Assembly (NCBI GenBank): GCA_023460955.1
Contig: JAEWOH010000014.1
Location: 1-31,243, forward strand
Reading direction: 5' to 3'
From: Bacillota bacterium
Lineage (GTDB): Bacteria; Bacillota; Clostridia; Acetivibrionales; DSM-1351
DNA: 31,243 bases
This document shows positions 24,307-31,243 of this stretch, in pieces. Numbering within the stretch: the first letter of the stretch is position 1; each line of letters starts with the position of its first letter. The position numbers were made by a program, and so were the translations under genes. The notes under the pieces were generated by a model, which did no database searches, was not told where the DNA came from, and was given only the letters and a program-made list of their open reading frames with translations.

Positions 24307-24935
24307 TGGCTTATAGTATTGAAAAAACAGGAAAAACCGTTCAAGAAGCTATTTCAGCAGCATTGTCAGAATTAAAACTCTCTCAGGATGATGTAGAAAT
24401 AGAGGTATTGGAAGAAGGCAATAAAGGTATCTTCGGCATAATTGGTACAAAGGTTGCAAAAATCAGAGCTACAGTAAAGGAAGTCGAAGCAACCAGAGGA
24501 GATATAGCATCAGATTTCCTATACACAATTCTCAACAATATGGGTGTTGAAGCAGATATTACCGTTAATGAGGATGAAGAAAGCATAGTTGTTGATGTAA
24601 ATGGTGATGATATTGGTATAATAATCGGCCGCAGAGGAGAAACGATGGATTCTCTGCAATACCTGACTAGCCTCGTTATAAATAAGGGATATGAAGACTA
24701 CAAGAGAGTAATTCTTAATGTTGAGAACTACAGACAAAAGAGAGAAGAAACTCTGGTAAAACTTGCAAACAGATTAGCTGAAAAAGTTGTTAAATACAAG
24801 AAGCCTGTTACATTGGAACCCATGAATCCTTATGAACGAAGAATAATTCATTCGACACTTCAAGGACATAAACAGGTAGAAACCTACAGCACAGGTGAAG
24901 AACCTAAGAGAAAAGTTGTTATAACTTTAAAATAG
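24306..24935 (+). CDS. khpB: RNA-binding protein KhpB/Jag (SpoIIIJ-associated)
   Basis: A 209-aa RNA-binding protein always found after yidC in Firmicutes; KhpB partners with KhpA to bind RNA and affects cell division and elongation. Domain order: Jag_N (about 1-50, SIEKTGKTVQEAI), KH domain (GIIIGRRGETMDSLQYLTSL, about 102-121), and R3H domain (PMNPYERRIIHSTLQGH, about 174-190, with the arginine-rich core). The ATG shares its A with the yidC TAA stop, so translation is coupled. Confidence 0.92.
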   Translation: MAYSIEKTGKTVQEAISAALSELKLSQDDVEIEVLEEGNKGIFGIIGTKVAKIRATVKEVEATRGDIASDFLYTILNNMGVEADITVNEDEESIVVDVNGDDIGIIIGRRGETMDSLQYLTSLVINKGYEDYKRVILNVENYRQKREETLVKLANRLAEKVVKYKKPVTLEPMNPYERRIIHSTLQGHKQVETYSTGEEPKRKVVITLK

Positions 24936-25010
24936 AACTTTGAAGTTTTAGGGCTTAAAGGACATAAAAATGTATTTAAGGATGGTCATATTTTATTGAT
25001 CATTTCTTTG

Positions 25011-25044
25011 AAATGGTTTAAGGAGTATATTCCTTGAACCATTT
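25011..25044 (+). terminator. Probable terminator after khpB
   Basis: A 14-bp stem with one G-T pair (25011-25024 with 25031-25044, 6-base loop) ends in TTTT. The T-run is short; it may be partial, with read-through into mnmE. Confidence 0.6.
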
Positions 25045-25066
25045 TGTGCGTTATTTAAAAGAAATT

Positions 25067-25082
25067 ACATACTAAAGTATGT
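25067..25082. repeat. 16-bp palindrome upstream of mnmE
   Basis: ACATACTAAAGTATGT has perfect 7-bp arms around AA. It lies 63 bases before the mnmE start, where an operator or small hairpin would be plausible. Confidence 0.5.
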
Positions 25083-25145
25083 TACAAAAACAGAATTTAC
25101 TTTTGAAAGCGGTTTAACTGCGTAAAAAGCCGGATGGAGGCAAAT

Positions 25146-26525
25146 ATGCATTTTGAAGATACAATAGCAGCACTTTCTACACCTTATGGAACCGGAGGAA
25201 TAGGTGTTATACGAATAAGCGGAGATATGGCGTTTGAAATAACTGCGAAAATCTTTCGTGCAAATAGAAAAATAGATGAGATTGCAACACACACTGTTAC
25301 TTATGGGAGGATTATTAACCCTGAGACCGATGAAATAATTGATGAAGTGTTGCTTCTCAAAATGAATAAACCAAATACGTTTACCCGTGAAGATGTGATT
25401 GAAATACACTGCCATGGTGGAATTGTAGTAATAAATAGAGTTATGGAACTACTCTTCAGGTATGGAGCAAGGCCTGCTGAAGCAGGGGAATTTACCAAAC
25501 GTGCATTTCTTAACGGAAGAATAGATTTATCTCAGGCAGAAGCAATAATAGACTTGATTAATTCAAAGACAGTAGAAAGCTCAAAGGCTGCAGTAAGTCA
25601 CCTGGAAGGCAGGTTATCCGTAAAGCTCGAAAAATTAAGAGAGAAGCTAGTCGAACTGCTTGCACACATTGAGGTGACAGTGGATTACCCTGAGCATGAT
25701 ATAGAAGAAATAACCGGAGAAAAGGTATATGCAAGTCTTAAGCAGATAAAGACAGAGCTAGTAGATCTTTCTTCAACCTTTAACCGCGGCAAGCTATTAA
25801 GGGAAGGAATAAATATAGTCATTGCCGGTAAGCCAAATGTAGGCAAGTCCTCACTGCTCAATCAGCTTGCCGGTCAAACCCGTGCCATAGTAACAGACAT
25901 ACCTGGAACCACAAGAGATATTATAGAAGAGTATATAAATATTAAAGGCATTCCTGCTAAAATAACCGATACTGCCGGAATCAGAAGTACTGAGGATATT
26001 GTTGAAAAAATAGGAGTGGATAAGGCATTTAAGGCAATAGAGGAAGCTGATCTTATAATTGTTGTTATTTCAGCAGATACAGGAATACTCAGAGAAGATG
26101 AAGAAGTACTTAAAAACGTTAACAGTAAAAAAAGTGTTATACTTATTAATAAAACAGATCTTGTAAATAGAGAAAGAATTGATGAAATAAGAAATGAACT
26201 GGATGCGGACATTATACTCGAAGCATCTGTTATCAAGGATGAAGGAATAGAAGGACTCGAGCAAAAGATATCTGAACTGTTTTTTAAGGGAGATATTTCA
26301 AAGAACGAAGAAGTCCTCCTAACTAATGTCAGGCACAAGAGTTTGGTAGACAAAGCTGTTTATGCAATAGATCAGGCCTTGGGCTCCTTTGATATGGGTA
26401 TGCCGCTGGATATGGTTACTATTGATATAAAGAATTCTGCCGAATACATCGGGCAGATAACAGGAGAGTCTATTGATGAGGCTGTAATGCATAATATTTT
26501 CAGCCGTTTTTGTATTGGTAAATAG
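25146..26525 (+). CDS. mnmE: tRNA modification GTPase MnmE
   Basis: With MnmG, MnmE makes 5-carboxymethylaminomethyluridine at the tRNA wobble position. The 459-aa protein has the N-terminal folate-binding domain, a helical middle, the inserted GTPase domain with Walker A GKPNVGKSS, DTAG and NKTD, and the C-terminal FCIGK motif whose cysteine acts in modification. I choose the ATG at 25146, with GGAGG five bases before; the ATG at 25134 overlaps that site. Confidence 0.96.
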   Translation: MHFEDTIAALSTPYGTGGIGVIRISGDMAFEITAKIFRANRKIDEIATHTVTYGRIINPETDEIIDEVLLLKMNKPNTFTREDVIEIHCHGGIVVINRVMELLFRYGARPAEAGEFTKRAFLNGRIDLSQAEAIIDLINSKTVESSKAAVSHLEGRLSVKLEKLREKLVELLAHIEVTVDYPEHDIEEITGEKVYASLKQIKTELVDLSSTFNRGKLLREGINIVIAGKPNVGKSSLLNQLAGQTRAIVTDIPGTTRDIIEEYINIKGIPAKITDTAGIRSTEDIVEKIGVDKAFKAIEEADLIIVVISADTGILREDEEVLKNVNSKKSVILINKTDLVNRERIDEIRNELDADIILEASVIKDEGIEGLEQKISELFFKGDISKNEEVLLTNVRHKSLVDKAVYAIDQALGSFDMGMPLDMVTIDIKNSAEYIGQITGESIDEAVMHNIFSRFCIGK

Positions 26526-26633
26526 CTATTAGAATATATAATAGTTTTTGATAATCAAATTAATATAATTCAAGATAATAAATAAAGAATAAGAGCTTTT
26601 AAGCTTATATTTAGAAAGAAAGGAAGAATCCGA

Positions 26634-28541
26634 ATGGATTATTTCGCTGGAAGTTATGATGTAGCAGTAATCGGGGCCGGACATGCAGGTTGTGAAGCTG
26701 CACTGGCTGCTGCAAGATTGGGTTGTAAGACAATAGTATTTTCGATAAACCTTGACAGTATAGCAAATATGCCCTGCAATCCTAGTATAGGAGGTACCGC
26801 AAAAGGCCACCTGGTAAGAGAGATAGATGCTCTAGGCGGTCAGATGGGTAAGACAACAGACAAAACATTTATTCAGTCCAAAATTTTGAATAATTCAAAA
26901 GGTCCCGCGGTTTATTCGCTTCGAGCCCAGGTGGACAGACGACACTATCAAATGGAAATGAAGCATACATTGGAGCTTCAGGACAATCTTGATATCAGAC
27001 AGGCGGAAATTGTTGAGTTGCTGACAGATGAAAACAAAACAAAAATAACCGGCGTCAAAACCCATACAGGTGCAATTTTTAATTGCAGGGCAGTAATTCT
27101 GACAACAGGTACTTACCTCATGGGAAGAATTATCATTGGAGATGTTAGTTACAGCGGGGGACCGGATGGGTTATTTCCTGCAAACAGACTGTCTGAAAGC
27201 TTAATGCAGCTTGGAATTTCACTGTTACGCTTTAAAACAGGTACTCCTGCCAGACTTAGCAGAAGAAGCCTGGATTTTACAAAGATGACCGAGCAGCCCG
27301 GGGATGATACAATACTTCCTTTCTCATTTGAAACAGAGAGTATTGAAAAGGAACAGGTACCCTGCTGGCTTACCTATACAAATAAAAATACACATGATGT
27401 TATAAAGCAAAACCTGCATCGCTCACCTTTGTACAGTGGAAATATTACCGGTATCGGACCAAGGTACTGCCCATCCATAGAAGATAAGGTGGTGAGGTTC
27501 GCCGACAAGGAAAACCATCAGGTTTTTGTAGAACCAATGGGTCTCGATACAGAAGAAATGTATCTGCAGGGTATGTCAAGCAGTCTCCCCGAAGATGTTC
27601 AGACGGATTTTATGAAGACAATTCCAGGACTTGAAAATGTTAAAGTAATGAGGAGCGCCTATGCTATCGAATATGATGGAATAGATGCAACACAGCTTAA
27701 ACTATCGCTGGAATTCAAAAATGTTGAAGGTTTATTTTCAGCAGGGCAAATAAACGGAAGCTCAGGTTATGAAGAAGCTGCAGCTCAGGGAATTATAGCC
27801 GGAATAAATGCAGCCCTAAAGGTTCAGGAAAAAGAGCCATTATTATTGGATAGATCTCAAGCCTACATAGGTGTTTTGATAGATGATCTGGTAACAAAGG
27901 GGACCAAAGAACCTTATAGAATGATGACTTCAAGAGCTGAGTACAGATTATTGTTGAGACAGGATAATGCTGACCTCAGACTCACACCTTTAGGCAAAAG
28001 TGTAGGATTAGTTAGTGAAGATAGATATCAAAAATTCCTTTATAAAAAGGAGCTTATTGAAAAGGAAATTAATAGACTAAATAATATTTATCTGTCACCG
28101 AGCAATGAAGTTTTGAAATACCTTGAAAAGAGAGAAAGCACCGCTATTAAAAGCGGAATTAATGTTGCAGAGCTCTTGAGGAGACCTGAAATAAGCTATG
28201 AAAGTCTTGCAGAAGTAATGGAGCTTCCCGAACTGCCCAGATCTGTAAGAGAACAGGTTGAAGTGGCAATTAAGTATGAAGGCTATATAAAACGGCAGAT
28301 GCAGCAGGTGGAGCAGTATAAAAAACTTGAAGGCCGTAAGCTTCCAAAGAATATAGATTACACTACGATTCAGGGCTTAAGGCTTGAAGCAAGACAAAAG
28401 CTTTCACAGATAATACCTGATTCAATAGGACAGGCCTCAAGAATAACAGGCGTATCTCCTGCGGATATTTCTGTTCTGCTTATTCATTTGGAGCAAATAA
28501 ACCGCAGTAATTCTCAGAAGCAAAATCATATAGAAAAATAA
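26634..28541 (+). CDS. mnmG: tRNA uridine-5-carboxymethylaminomethyl modification enzyme MnmG
   Basis: FAD-dependent partner of MnmE. The 635-aa protein shows the FAD dinucleotide motif GAGHAGCEAA (14-23), PCNPSIGGTAKGHLVREIDALGG, SYSGGPDGLFPANRLSESL, GINAALK and the C-terminal domain (MTSRAEYRLLLRQDNADLRL; GISPADISVLLIHL-like). Length is normal. GGAAGA precedes the ATG. It lies 108 bases after mnmE and before rsmG, the classic order near oriC. Confidence 0.96.
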   Translation: MDYFAGSYDVAVIGAGHAGCEAALAAARLGCKTIVFSINLDSIANMPCNPSIGGTAKGHLVREIDALGGQMGKTTDKTFIQSKILNNSKGPAVYSLRAQVDRRHYQMEMKHTLELQDNLDIRQAEIVELLTDENKTKITGVKTHTGAIFNCRAVILTTGTYLMGRIIIGDVSYSGGPDGLFPANRLSESLMQLGISLLRFKTGTPARLSRRSLDFTKMTEQPGDDTILPFSFETESIEKEQVPCWLTYTNKNTHDVIKQNLHRSPLYSGNITGIGPRYCPSIEDKVVRFADKENHQVFVEPMGLDTEEMYLQGMSSSLPEDVQTDFMKTIPGLENVKVMRSAYAIEYDGIDATQLKLSLEFKNVEGLFSAGQINGSSGYEEAAAQGIIAGINAALKVQEKEPLLLDRSQAYIGVLIDDLVTKGTKEPYRMMTSRAEYRLLLRQDNADLRLTPLGKSVGLVSEDRYQKFLYKKELIEKEINRLNNIYLSPSNEVLKYLEKRESTAIKSGINVAELLRRPEISYESLAEVMELPELPRSVREQVEVAIKYEGYIKRQMQQVEQYKKLEGRKLPKNIDYTTIQGLRLEARQKLSQIIPDSIGQASRITGVSPADISVLLIHLEQINRSNSQKQNHIEK

Positions 28542-28562
28542 ATTTATGCTTAAGGCATAAAT
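28542..28562 (+). repeat. 8-bp hairpin in the mnmG-rsmG gap
   Basis: ATTTATGC pairs with GCATAAAT around a 5-base loop. It starts one base after the mnmG stop and sits just before the rsmG ribosome site; it may protect or tune translation of rsmG. Confidence 0.45.
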
Positions 28563-28577
28563 GTGTTGGAGGAAAGC

Positions 28578-29321
28578 ATGTCATTTGATAGCGAACTGAA
28601 GAAACTCTTATCAGAGGGTGCCAGGCATTATGGAAAAGAACTGACCGAACAGCAGTTAGACCAATTCGATATCTATATGGAATTACTAAAGGAATGGAAT
28701 CAAAAGATAAACCTCACTGCTATTGAAGAAGATAGGGAAATTATAATTAAGCACTTTATTGATTCACTGAGTATACTTCCATATGTTAAGAATGACAGGC
28801 TTAAGCTGGTGGATATTGGAACAGGAGCCGGCTTCCCAGGAATACCACTTAAGATATCCAATCCTTTTTTGGAGGTAACCCTAATCGATTCTCTTGATAA
28901 AAGAGTCAAATTCTTAAACGAGGTAATAAGCTCAGCAAATATTACGGCTCAACCTGACCTACCTGAGATAAAGGCAGTCCATGGAAGGGCGGAAGACTTT
29001 GGAGTTAACCCTAAGTATAGAGAAAAGTATGATATTGCTGTCGCACGTGCAGTCGCAAATTTACCGGTATTACTCGAATATTGTCTTCCATTTGTTAAAA
29101 TAGGCGGTATTTTCATTGCTATGAAAGGAAGTAATACTGAAGAAATTGAAAACAGTGCCAAAGCCTTGGACGTTTTAGGCGGGAAAATAGAAAGAGTAGT
29201 AAAAATGCAGCTGCCGTCTACTGATATTGAAAGAAATATTGTGATCATAAAAAAGTTTAGACAAACCCCGACAAAATTTCCGAGAAAAGCTGGAAAACCT
29301 GCGAAAGAACCGTTGATATAA
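28578..29321 (+). CDS. rsmG: 16S rRNA (guanine527-N7)-methyltransferase RsmG
   Basis: SAM-dependent enzyme that methylates G527 of 16S rRNA; loss gives low-level streptomycin resistance. The 247-aa protein contains the SAM loop VDIGTGAGFPGIPLKI, IDSLDKRVKFL, HGRAEDFG and the catalytic-region DIAVARAVANLPVLLEY. I start at the ATG at 28578, with GGAGG five bases upstream; a GTG at 28563 would contain that site. Confidence 0.95.
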   Translation: MSFDSELKKLLSEGARHYGKELTEQQLDQFDIYMELLKEWNQKINLTAIEEDREIIIKHFIDSLSILPYVKNDRLKLVDIGTGAGFPGIPLKISNPFLEVTLIDSLDKRVKFLNEVISSANITAQPDLPEIKAVHGRAEDFGVNPKYREKYDIAVARAVANLPVLLEYCLPFVKIGGIFIAMKGSNTEEIENSAKALDVLGGKIERVVKMQLPSTDIERNIVIIKKFRQTPTKFPRKAGKPAKEPLI

Positions 29322-29480
29322 GTATTATTTACCATTAATTTACAGTTTTTTATCGAACGAAACTTGCATGGGTAATAAAGGAAATAACATATTCTGCATG
29401 AATTATCACTTTGTGTATTTTACAATATATGGTAGATTACCATAGAAAATTTTTTACAATATACAAAGGATGGTGCCGTT

Positions 29481-30326
29481 ATGTTAGAAAGCAAGGTTCA
29501 GTTTTCAAAGCAGGAAAAAAAGGATGAGTTAAAAAACATTACTTATGTTGGGATAGATTATATCAGACCAAATCCATACCAGCCAAGAAAGCAGTTTAAC
29601 AAACTTGCCCTGGAAGAATTGTGTGAATCAATAAAGCAGTACGGCGTGTTACAACCAATTAATGTAAGAAAAATATCACTTAGTACTTATGAATTAGTGG
29701 CTGGAGAGAGAAGGTTAAGAGCTGCAACCATGGCAGGCCTTAAGGAAATACCAGCGATAATCATAAATGTAGATGATAATGATTCAGCAGTTATGGCGCT
29801 GATCGAGAACCTTCAGAGGGAAGATCTTAGCTATATGGAGGAAGCTGAAGGCTATAGTAACCTGATTAATGAGCATGGTTTTACCCAGGAAGAATTAGCA
29901 CAGAAAATAGGAAAAAGCCAATCAACTATAGCAAACAAGATAAGGCTGTTGAAATTATCACCGTTGGTCAAAAAGATCCTGTCGGATAATAATTTAACAG
30001 AGCGGCACGCCAGAGCACTTTTAAAGCTTCATGATGAACAGCTTCAATTAAAAGTTCTAAAACTTGTTTGTGAAAGAGGCCTTAATGTCAAGAAAACAGA
30101 AGAACTTGTAGAAAAGGCAATTGATAAGTTTTCAAAAGACATAAGACAAAAGACCACTGATAGGAAAATGACAAAAGCGATTAAAGACGTCAGAATTTTT
30201 GTGAACACTATTAAACAGGCTATTGATATAATGAAGCAGTCAGGAGTAAATGCAAAGGCAGCCCAGATTGACAGAGGAGATTACATAGAATTTGTAGTTA
30301 GGGTCCCAAAGAACAATATGGCTTAA
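29481..30326 (+). CDS. noc: Nucleoid occlusion protein Noc (ParB-family CTPase)
   Basis: ParB paralogue that, in Bacillus, binds NBS sites and blocks division over the nucleoid. The 281-aa protein has the ParB CTPase signature (YIRPNPYQPRKQFNKLALEEL, then QYGVLQPINVRK and GERRLRAATMAG), ALIENLQREDLSYMEEAEGY, and the helix-turn-helix TQEELAQKIGKSQSTIANKIRLL. Its place right after rsmG fits Noc in Bacillus. Unlike there, parA does not follow. GGATGG lies before the ATG. The role could also be a second ParB; DNA-binding preference would decide. Confidence 0.85.
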   Translation: MLESKVQFSKQEKKDELKNITYVGIDYIRPNPYQPRKQFNKLALEELCESIKQYGVLQPINVRKISLSTYELVAGERRLRAATMAGLKEIPAIIINVDDNDSAVMALIENLQREDLSYMEEAEGYSNLINEHGFTQEELAQKIGKSQSTIANKIRLLKLSPLVKKILSDNNLTERHARALLKLHDEQLQLKVLKLVCERGLNVKKTEELVEKAIDKFSKDIRQKTTDRKMTKAIKDVRIFVNTIKQAIDIMKQSGVNAKAAQIDRGDYIEFVVRVPKNNMA

Positions 30327-30368
30327 ATTCATATAGTTTGTTGATTAATATTTAGATAAAAAGAGTTT

Positions 30369-30408
30369 AAACTCCCTATGGTTACTAAAAACCTTAGGGA
30401 GTTTTTTT
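30369..30408 (+). terminator. Rho-independent terminator of noc
   Basis: A 15-bp nearly perfect stem (30369-30383 with 30390-30404) followed by TTTT. It separates noc from the GntR gene. Confidence 0.85.
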
Positions 30409-30446
30409 GTTAATAAATTGCTGAAAGTAAAAATAGAAGTAAATTA

Positions 30447-30475
30447 TTGACAAACCAAAAAATTGGGTATACTGT
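30447..30475 (+). promoter_or_regulatory. Promoter of the GntR-ABC operon
   Basis: A perfect -35 TTGACA (30447-30452). The -10 may be TACTGT (30470-30475, 17-base spacer) or TATACT (30468-30473, 15-base spacer); both lie inside the left arm of the operator, so repressor binding would block it. Confidence 0.6.
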
Positions 30476-30503
30476 ATATATATAATATACACAGTATACC
30501 CAA
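30463..30503. promoter_or_regulatory. Palindromic operator for the GntR regulator
   Basis: TTGGGTATACTGT (30463-30475) is mirrored perfectly by ACAGTATACCCAA (30491-30503), 13-bp arms with a 15-base AT centre. It is 25 bases before the regulator start. The GTATAC core is palindromic itself, so two dimers could bind. Confidence 0.8.
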
Positions 30504-30527
30504 CGTACTAAATCAGGAGGTGATAGA

Positions 30528-30917
30528 TTGTATTTTATTCTGAACTATAACAGCGGACAACCAATGTATGATCAGATTAAAGAGCATATAAAGCAGGATA
30601 TTTATACAGGCAAGCTTAAGCATAATGACTTACTTCCCTCTGTAAGGCAGCTTGCAAAGGATTTAAATGTGAGTATGATTACCACAAAACGCGCTTATCT
30701 GGAGTTAGAAAATGAAGGGTTTATATATTCGGTTGCGGGAAAAGGTACGTTTGTCAATGCACAGGATTTTTCAAAAATTCTTGTGAACAGAAACGATCAG
30801 CTGCTGAAACAATTTGAGGAAAAGGTCAAGGAGCTAGAAAAATCAGGCGTTGAAAAGAGTAAGATCATAGCAGTAGTTGAAAGCGTATATTTAAATAAGA
30901 GAGATGAGGAAAAATGA
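30528..30917 (+). CDS. GntR-family (YtrA-type) transcriptional regulator
   Basis: A 129-aa regulator: a winged helix-turn-helix (MYDQIKEHIKQDIYTGKLKH...LLPSVRQLAKDLNVSMITTKRAYLELENEGFIYSVAGKGTFV, shown in parts) and only a short helical tail (KEKVKELEKSGVEKSKI) for dimerisation, which is the YtrA subfamily. Such regulators usually repress an ABC transporter operon they head, as here: the next ORF, an ABC ATPase, overlaps its stop by four bases. The TTG start is preceded by a near-perfect AGGAGGTGAT. It probably represses its own promoter through the adjacent palindrome. Confidence 0.88.
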   Translation: MYFILNYNSGQPMYDQIKEHIKQDIYTGKLKHNDLLPSVRQLAKDLNVSMITTKRAYLELENEGFIYSVAGKGTFVNAQDFSKILVNRNDQLLKQFEEKVKELEKSGVEKSKIIAVVESVYLNKRDEEK

Positions 30918-31123
30918 TGGATTATATTTTAAAAGTAGATAGTCTAACAAAACAGTATAAAAATTTTAAAATTGACAATGTTTCCTTCCAACTGGAGAAG
31001 GGGTGTATTATGGGTTTTATCGGTCAGAATGGAGCAGGTAAAACAAGCACGATAAAGCTTCTGCTAAATATAGTTGGAAGAGATTCAGGTAAAATATCAA
31101 TTTTAGAAAAGGATAATAGATAG
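30914..31123 (+). pseudogene. Truncated ABC transporter ATP-binding protein
   Basis: A 69-codon ORF with the start of an ABC ATPase: LKVDSLTKQYKNFKIDNVSF, then Walker A GQNGAGKT near residue 38 and KLLLNIVGRDSGKISIL. It stops after DNR, lacking the signature, Walker B and switch histidine, at about one-quarter of normal length. No other frame continues the domain in 31124-31243. A break by insertion or deletion near 31117-31125 is likely; the remainder may lie outside the window. Confidence 0.75.
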
Positions 31124-31186
31124 TGTTAACTAATCTATGAAAAACTGAAGTAAAAAGTATTGAACTTTGAAAAGTGAAAAATATAT

Positions 31187-31243
31187 CTAGAAATTGTATT
31201 TCGAGTGGTAATTTCCGCATTTATTCCACGTTCCTCTTGCCAT
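31187..31243 (-). other. Partial open frame at the right window edge
   Basis: A minus-strand frame is open from the window edge to a TAG at 31187, reading MARGTWNKCGNYHSKYNF. It could be the end of a gene in whatever interrupted the ABC gene; I cannot identify it. Confidence 0.15.

Noticed and set aside
25874..26353. Long serine-rich minus-strand ORF inside mnmE
   Set aside because: It is antisense to the conserved GTPase domain; low-complexity composition mirrors the mnmE codons.
29481..30326. Noc-binding sites near noc
   Set aside because: No copy of the Bacillus NBS palindrome (ATTTCCCGGGAAAT) was found in the window.
31017..31220. Minus-strand hydrophobic ORF over the truncated ABC gene
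   Set aside because: Antisense to Walker A region and AT-driven hydrophobic composition; no ribosome site seen.
1..31243. CRISPR array, transposase gene or prophage
   Set aside because: No direct-repeat array with spacers and no recognisable transposase, integrase or phage genes were seen on either strand.

Overview
The window is a low-GC Firmicute chromosome segment centred on the replication origin. The organism is most likely an anaerobic Clostridia member, perhaps of the cellulolytic cluster III (Ruminiclostridium-like) group. Evidence: AT-rich DNA, AGGAGG-type ribosome sites with frequent TTG starts, a four-subunit pyruvate:ferredoxin oxidoreductase, sporulation-linked BofA/YaaL, and the Firmicute dnaA-dnaN-yaaA-recF-remB-gyrB cluster. 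The genus is inference only.

Layout, left to right. (1) 1-152: a hairpin-rich, non-coding edge segment that I cannot name, closed by a bidirectional terminator. (2) 180-3487, minus strand: porC-porD-porA-porB with promoter and long leader. (3) 3576-4836, minus: BofA (possible sigma-E promoter), YaaL/DUF2508 and a glycine-rich membrane stress-type protein. (4) 4967-6467: a PpaX-like HAD phosphatase (minus) and phosphatidylserine synthase pssA (plus) with promoter and terminator. (5) 6532-10530, minus, accessory: AAC(6')-like acetyltransferase, ferredoxin-nitroreductase, AraC regulator, pyridoxamine-oxidase-like flavoprotein, DUF6273 protein, and a small effector-domain-like ORF. (6) 10531-11476: non-coding DNA with a 31-bp tandem repeat, terminators and two tRNA-Ser genes. 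(7) 11477-14725, minus: a membrane coiled-coil/TPR-like protein, a DUF4446 protein, parB, parA, then a ~950-bp gap with two perfect parS sites. (8) 15554-21951, minus: gyrB, remB, recF, yaaA, dnaN, dnaA. (9) 20424-22363: the origin, with DnaA boxes on both sides of dnaA and a DnaA-trio unwinding element between dnaA and dnaN. (10) 22490-30404, plus: rpmH, rnpA, yidD, yidC, khpB/jag, mnmE, mnmG, rsmG, noc. (11) 30447-31243: a GntR/YtrA regulator with a palindromic operator and an ABC ATPase gene cut off after about 69 codons.

The two arms are transcribed away from the origin, co-directionally with replication. Initiation (DnaA, clamp, origin elements), segregation (ParA, ParB, parS), nucleoid occlusion (Noc), topology (gyrB) and RNA/membrane-insertion maturation (rnpA, yidC, KhpB, mnmE/G, rsmG) are packed into about 18 kb. 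Unlike the Bacillus order rsmG-noc-parA-parB, parAB here lies beyond gyrB on the opposite arm from noc, and gyrA does not follow gyrB. I found no clearly new defence or mobile system. The best leads are the left-edge structured element, the two membrane proteins behind parB, the split par/noc layout and the truncated ABC locus.
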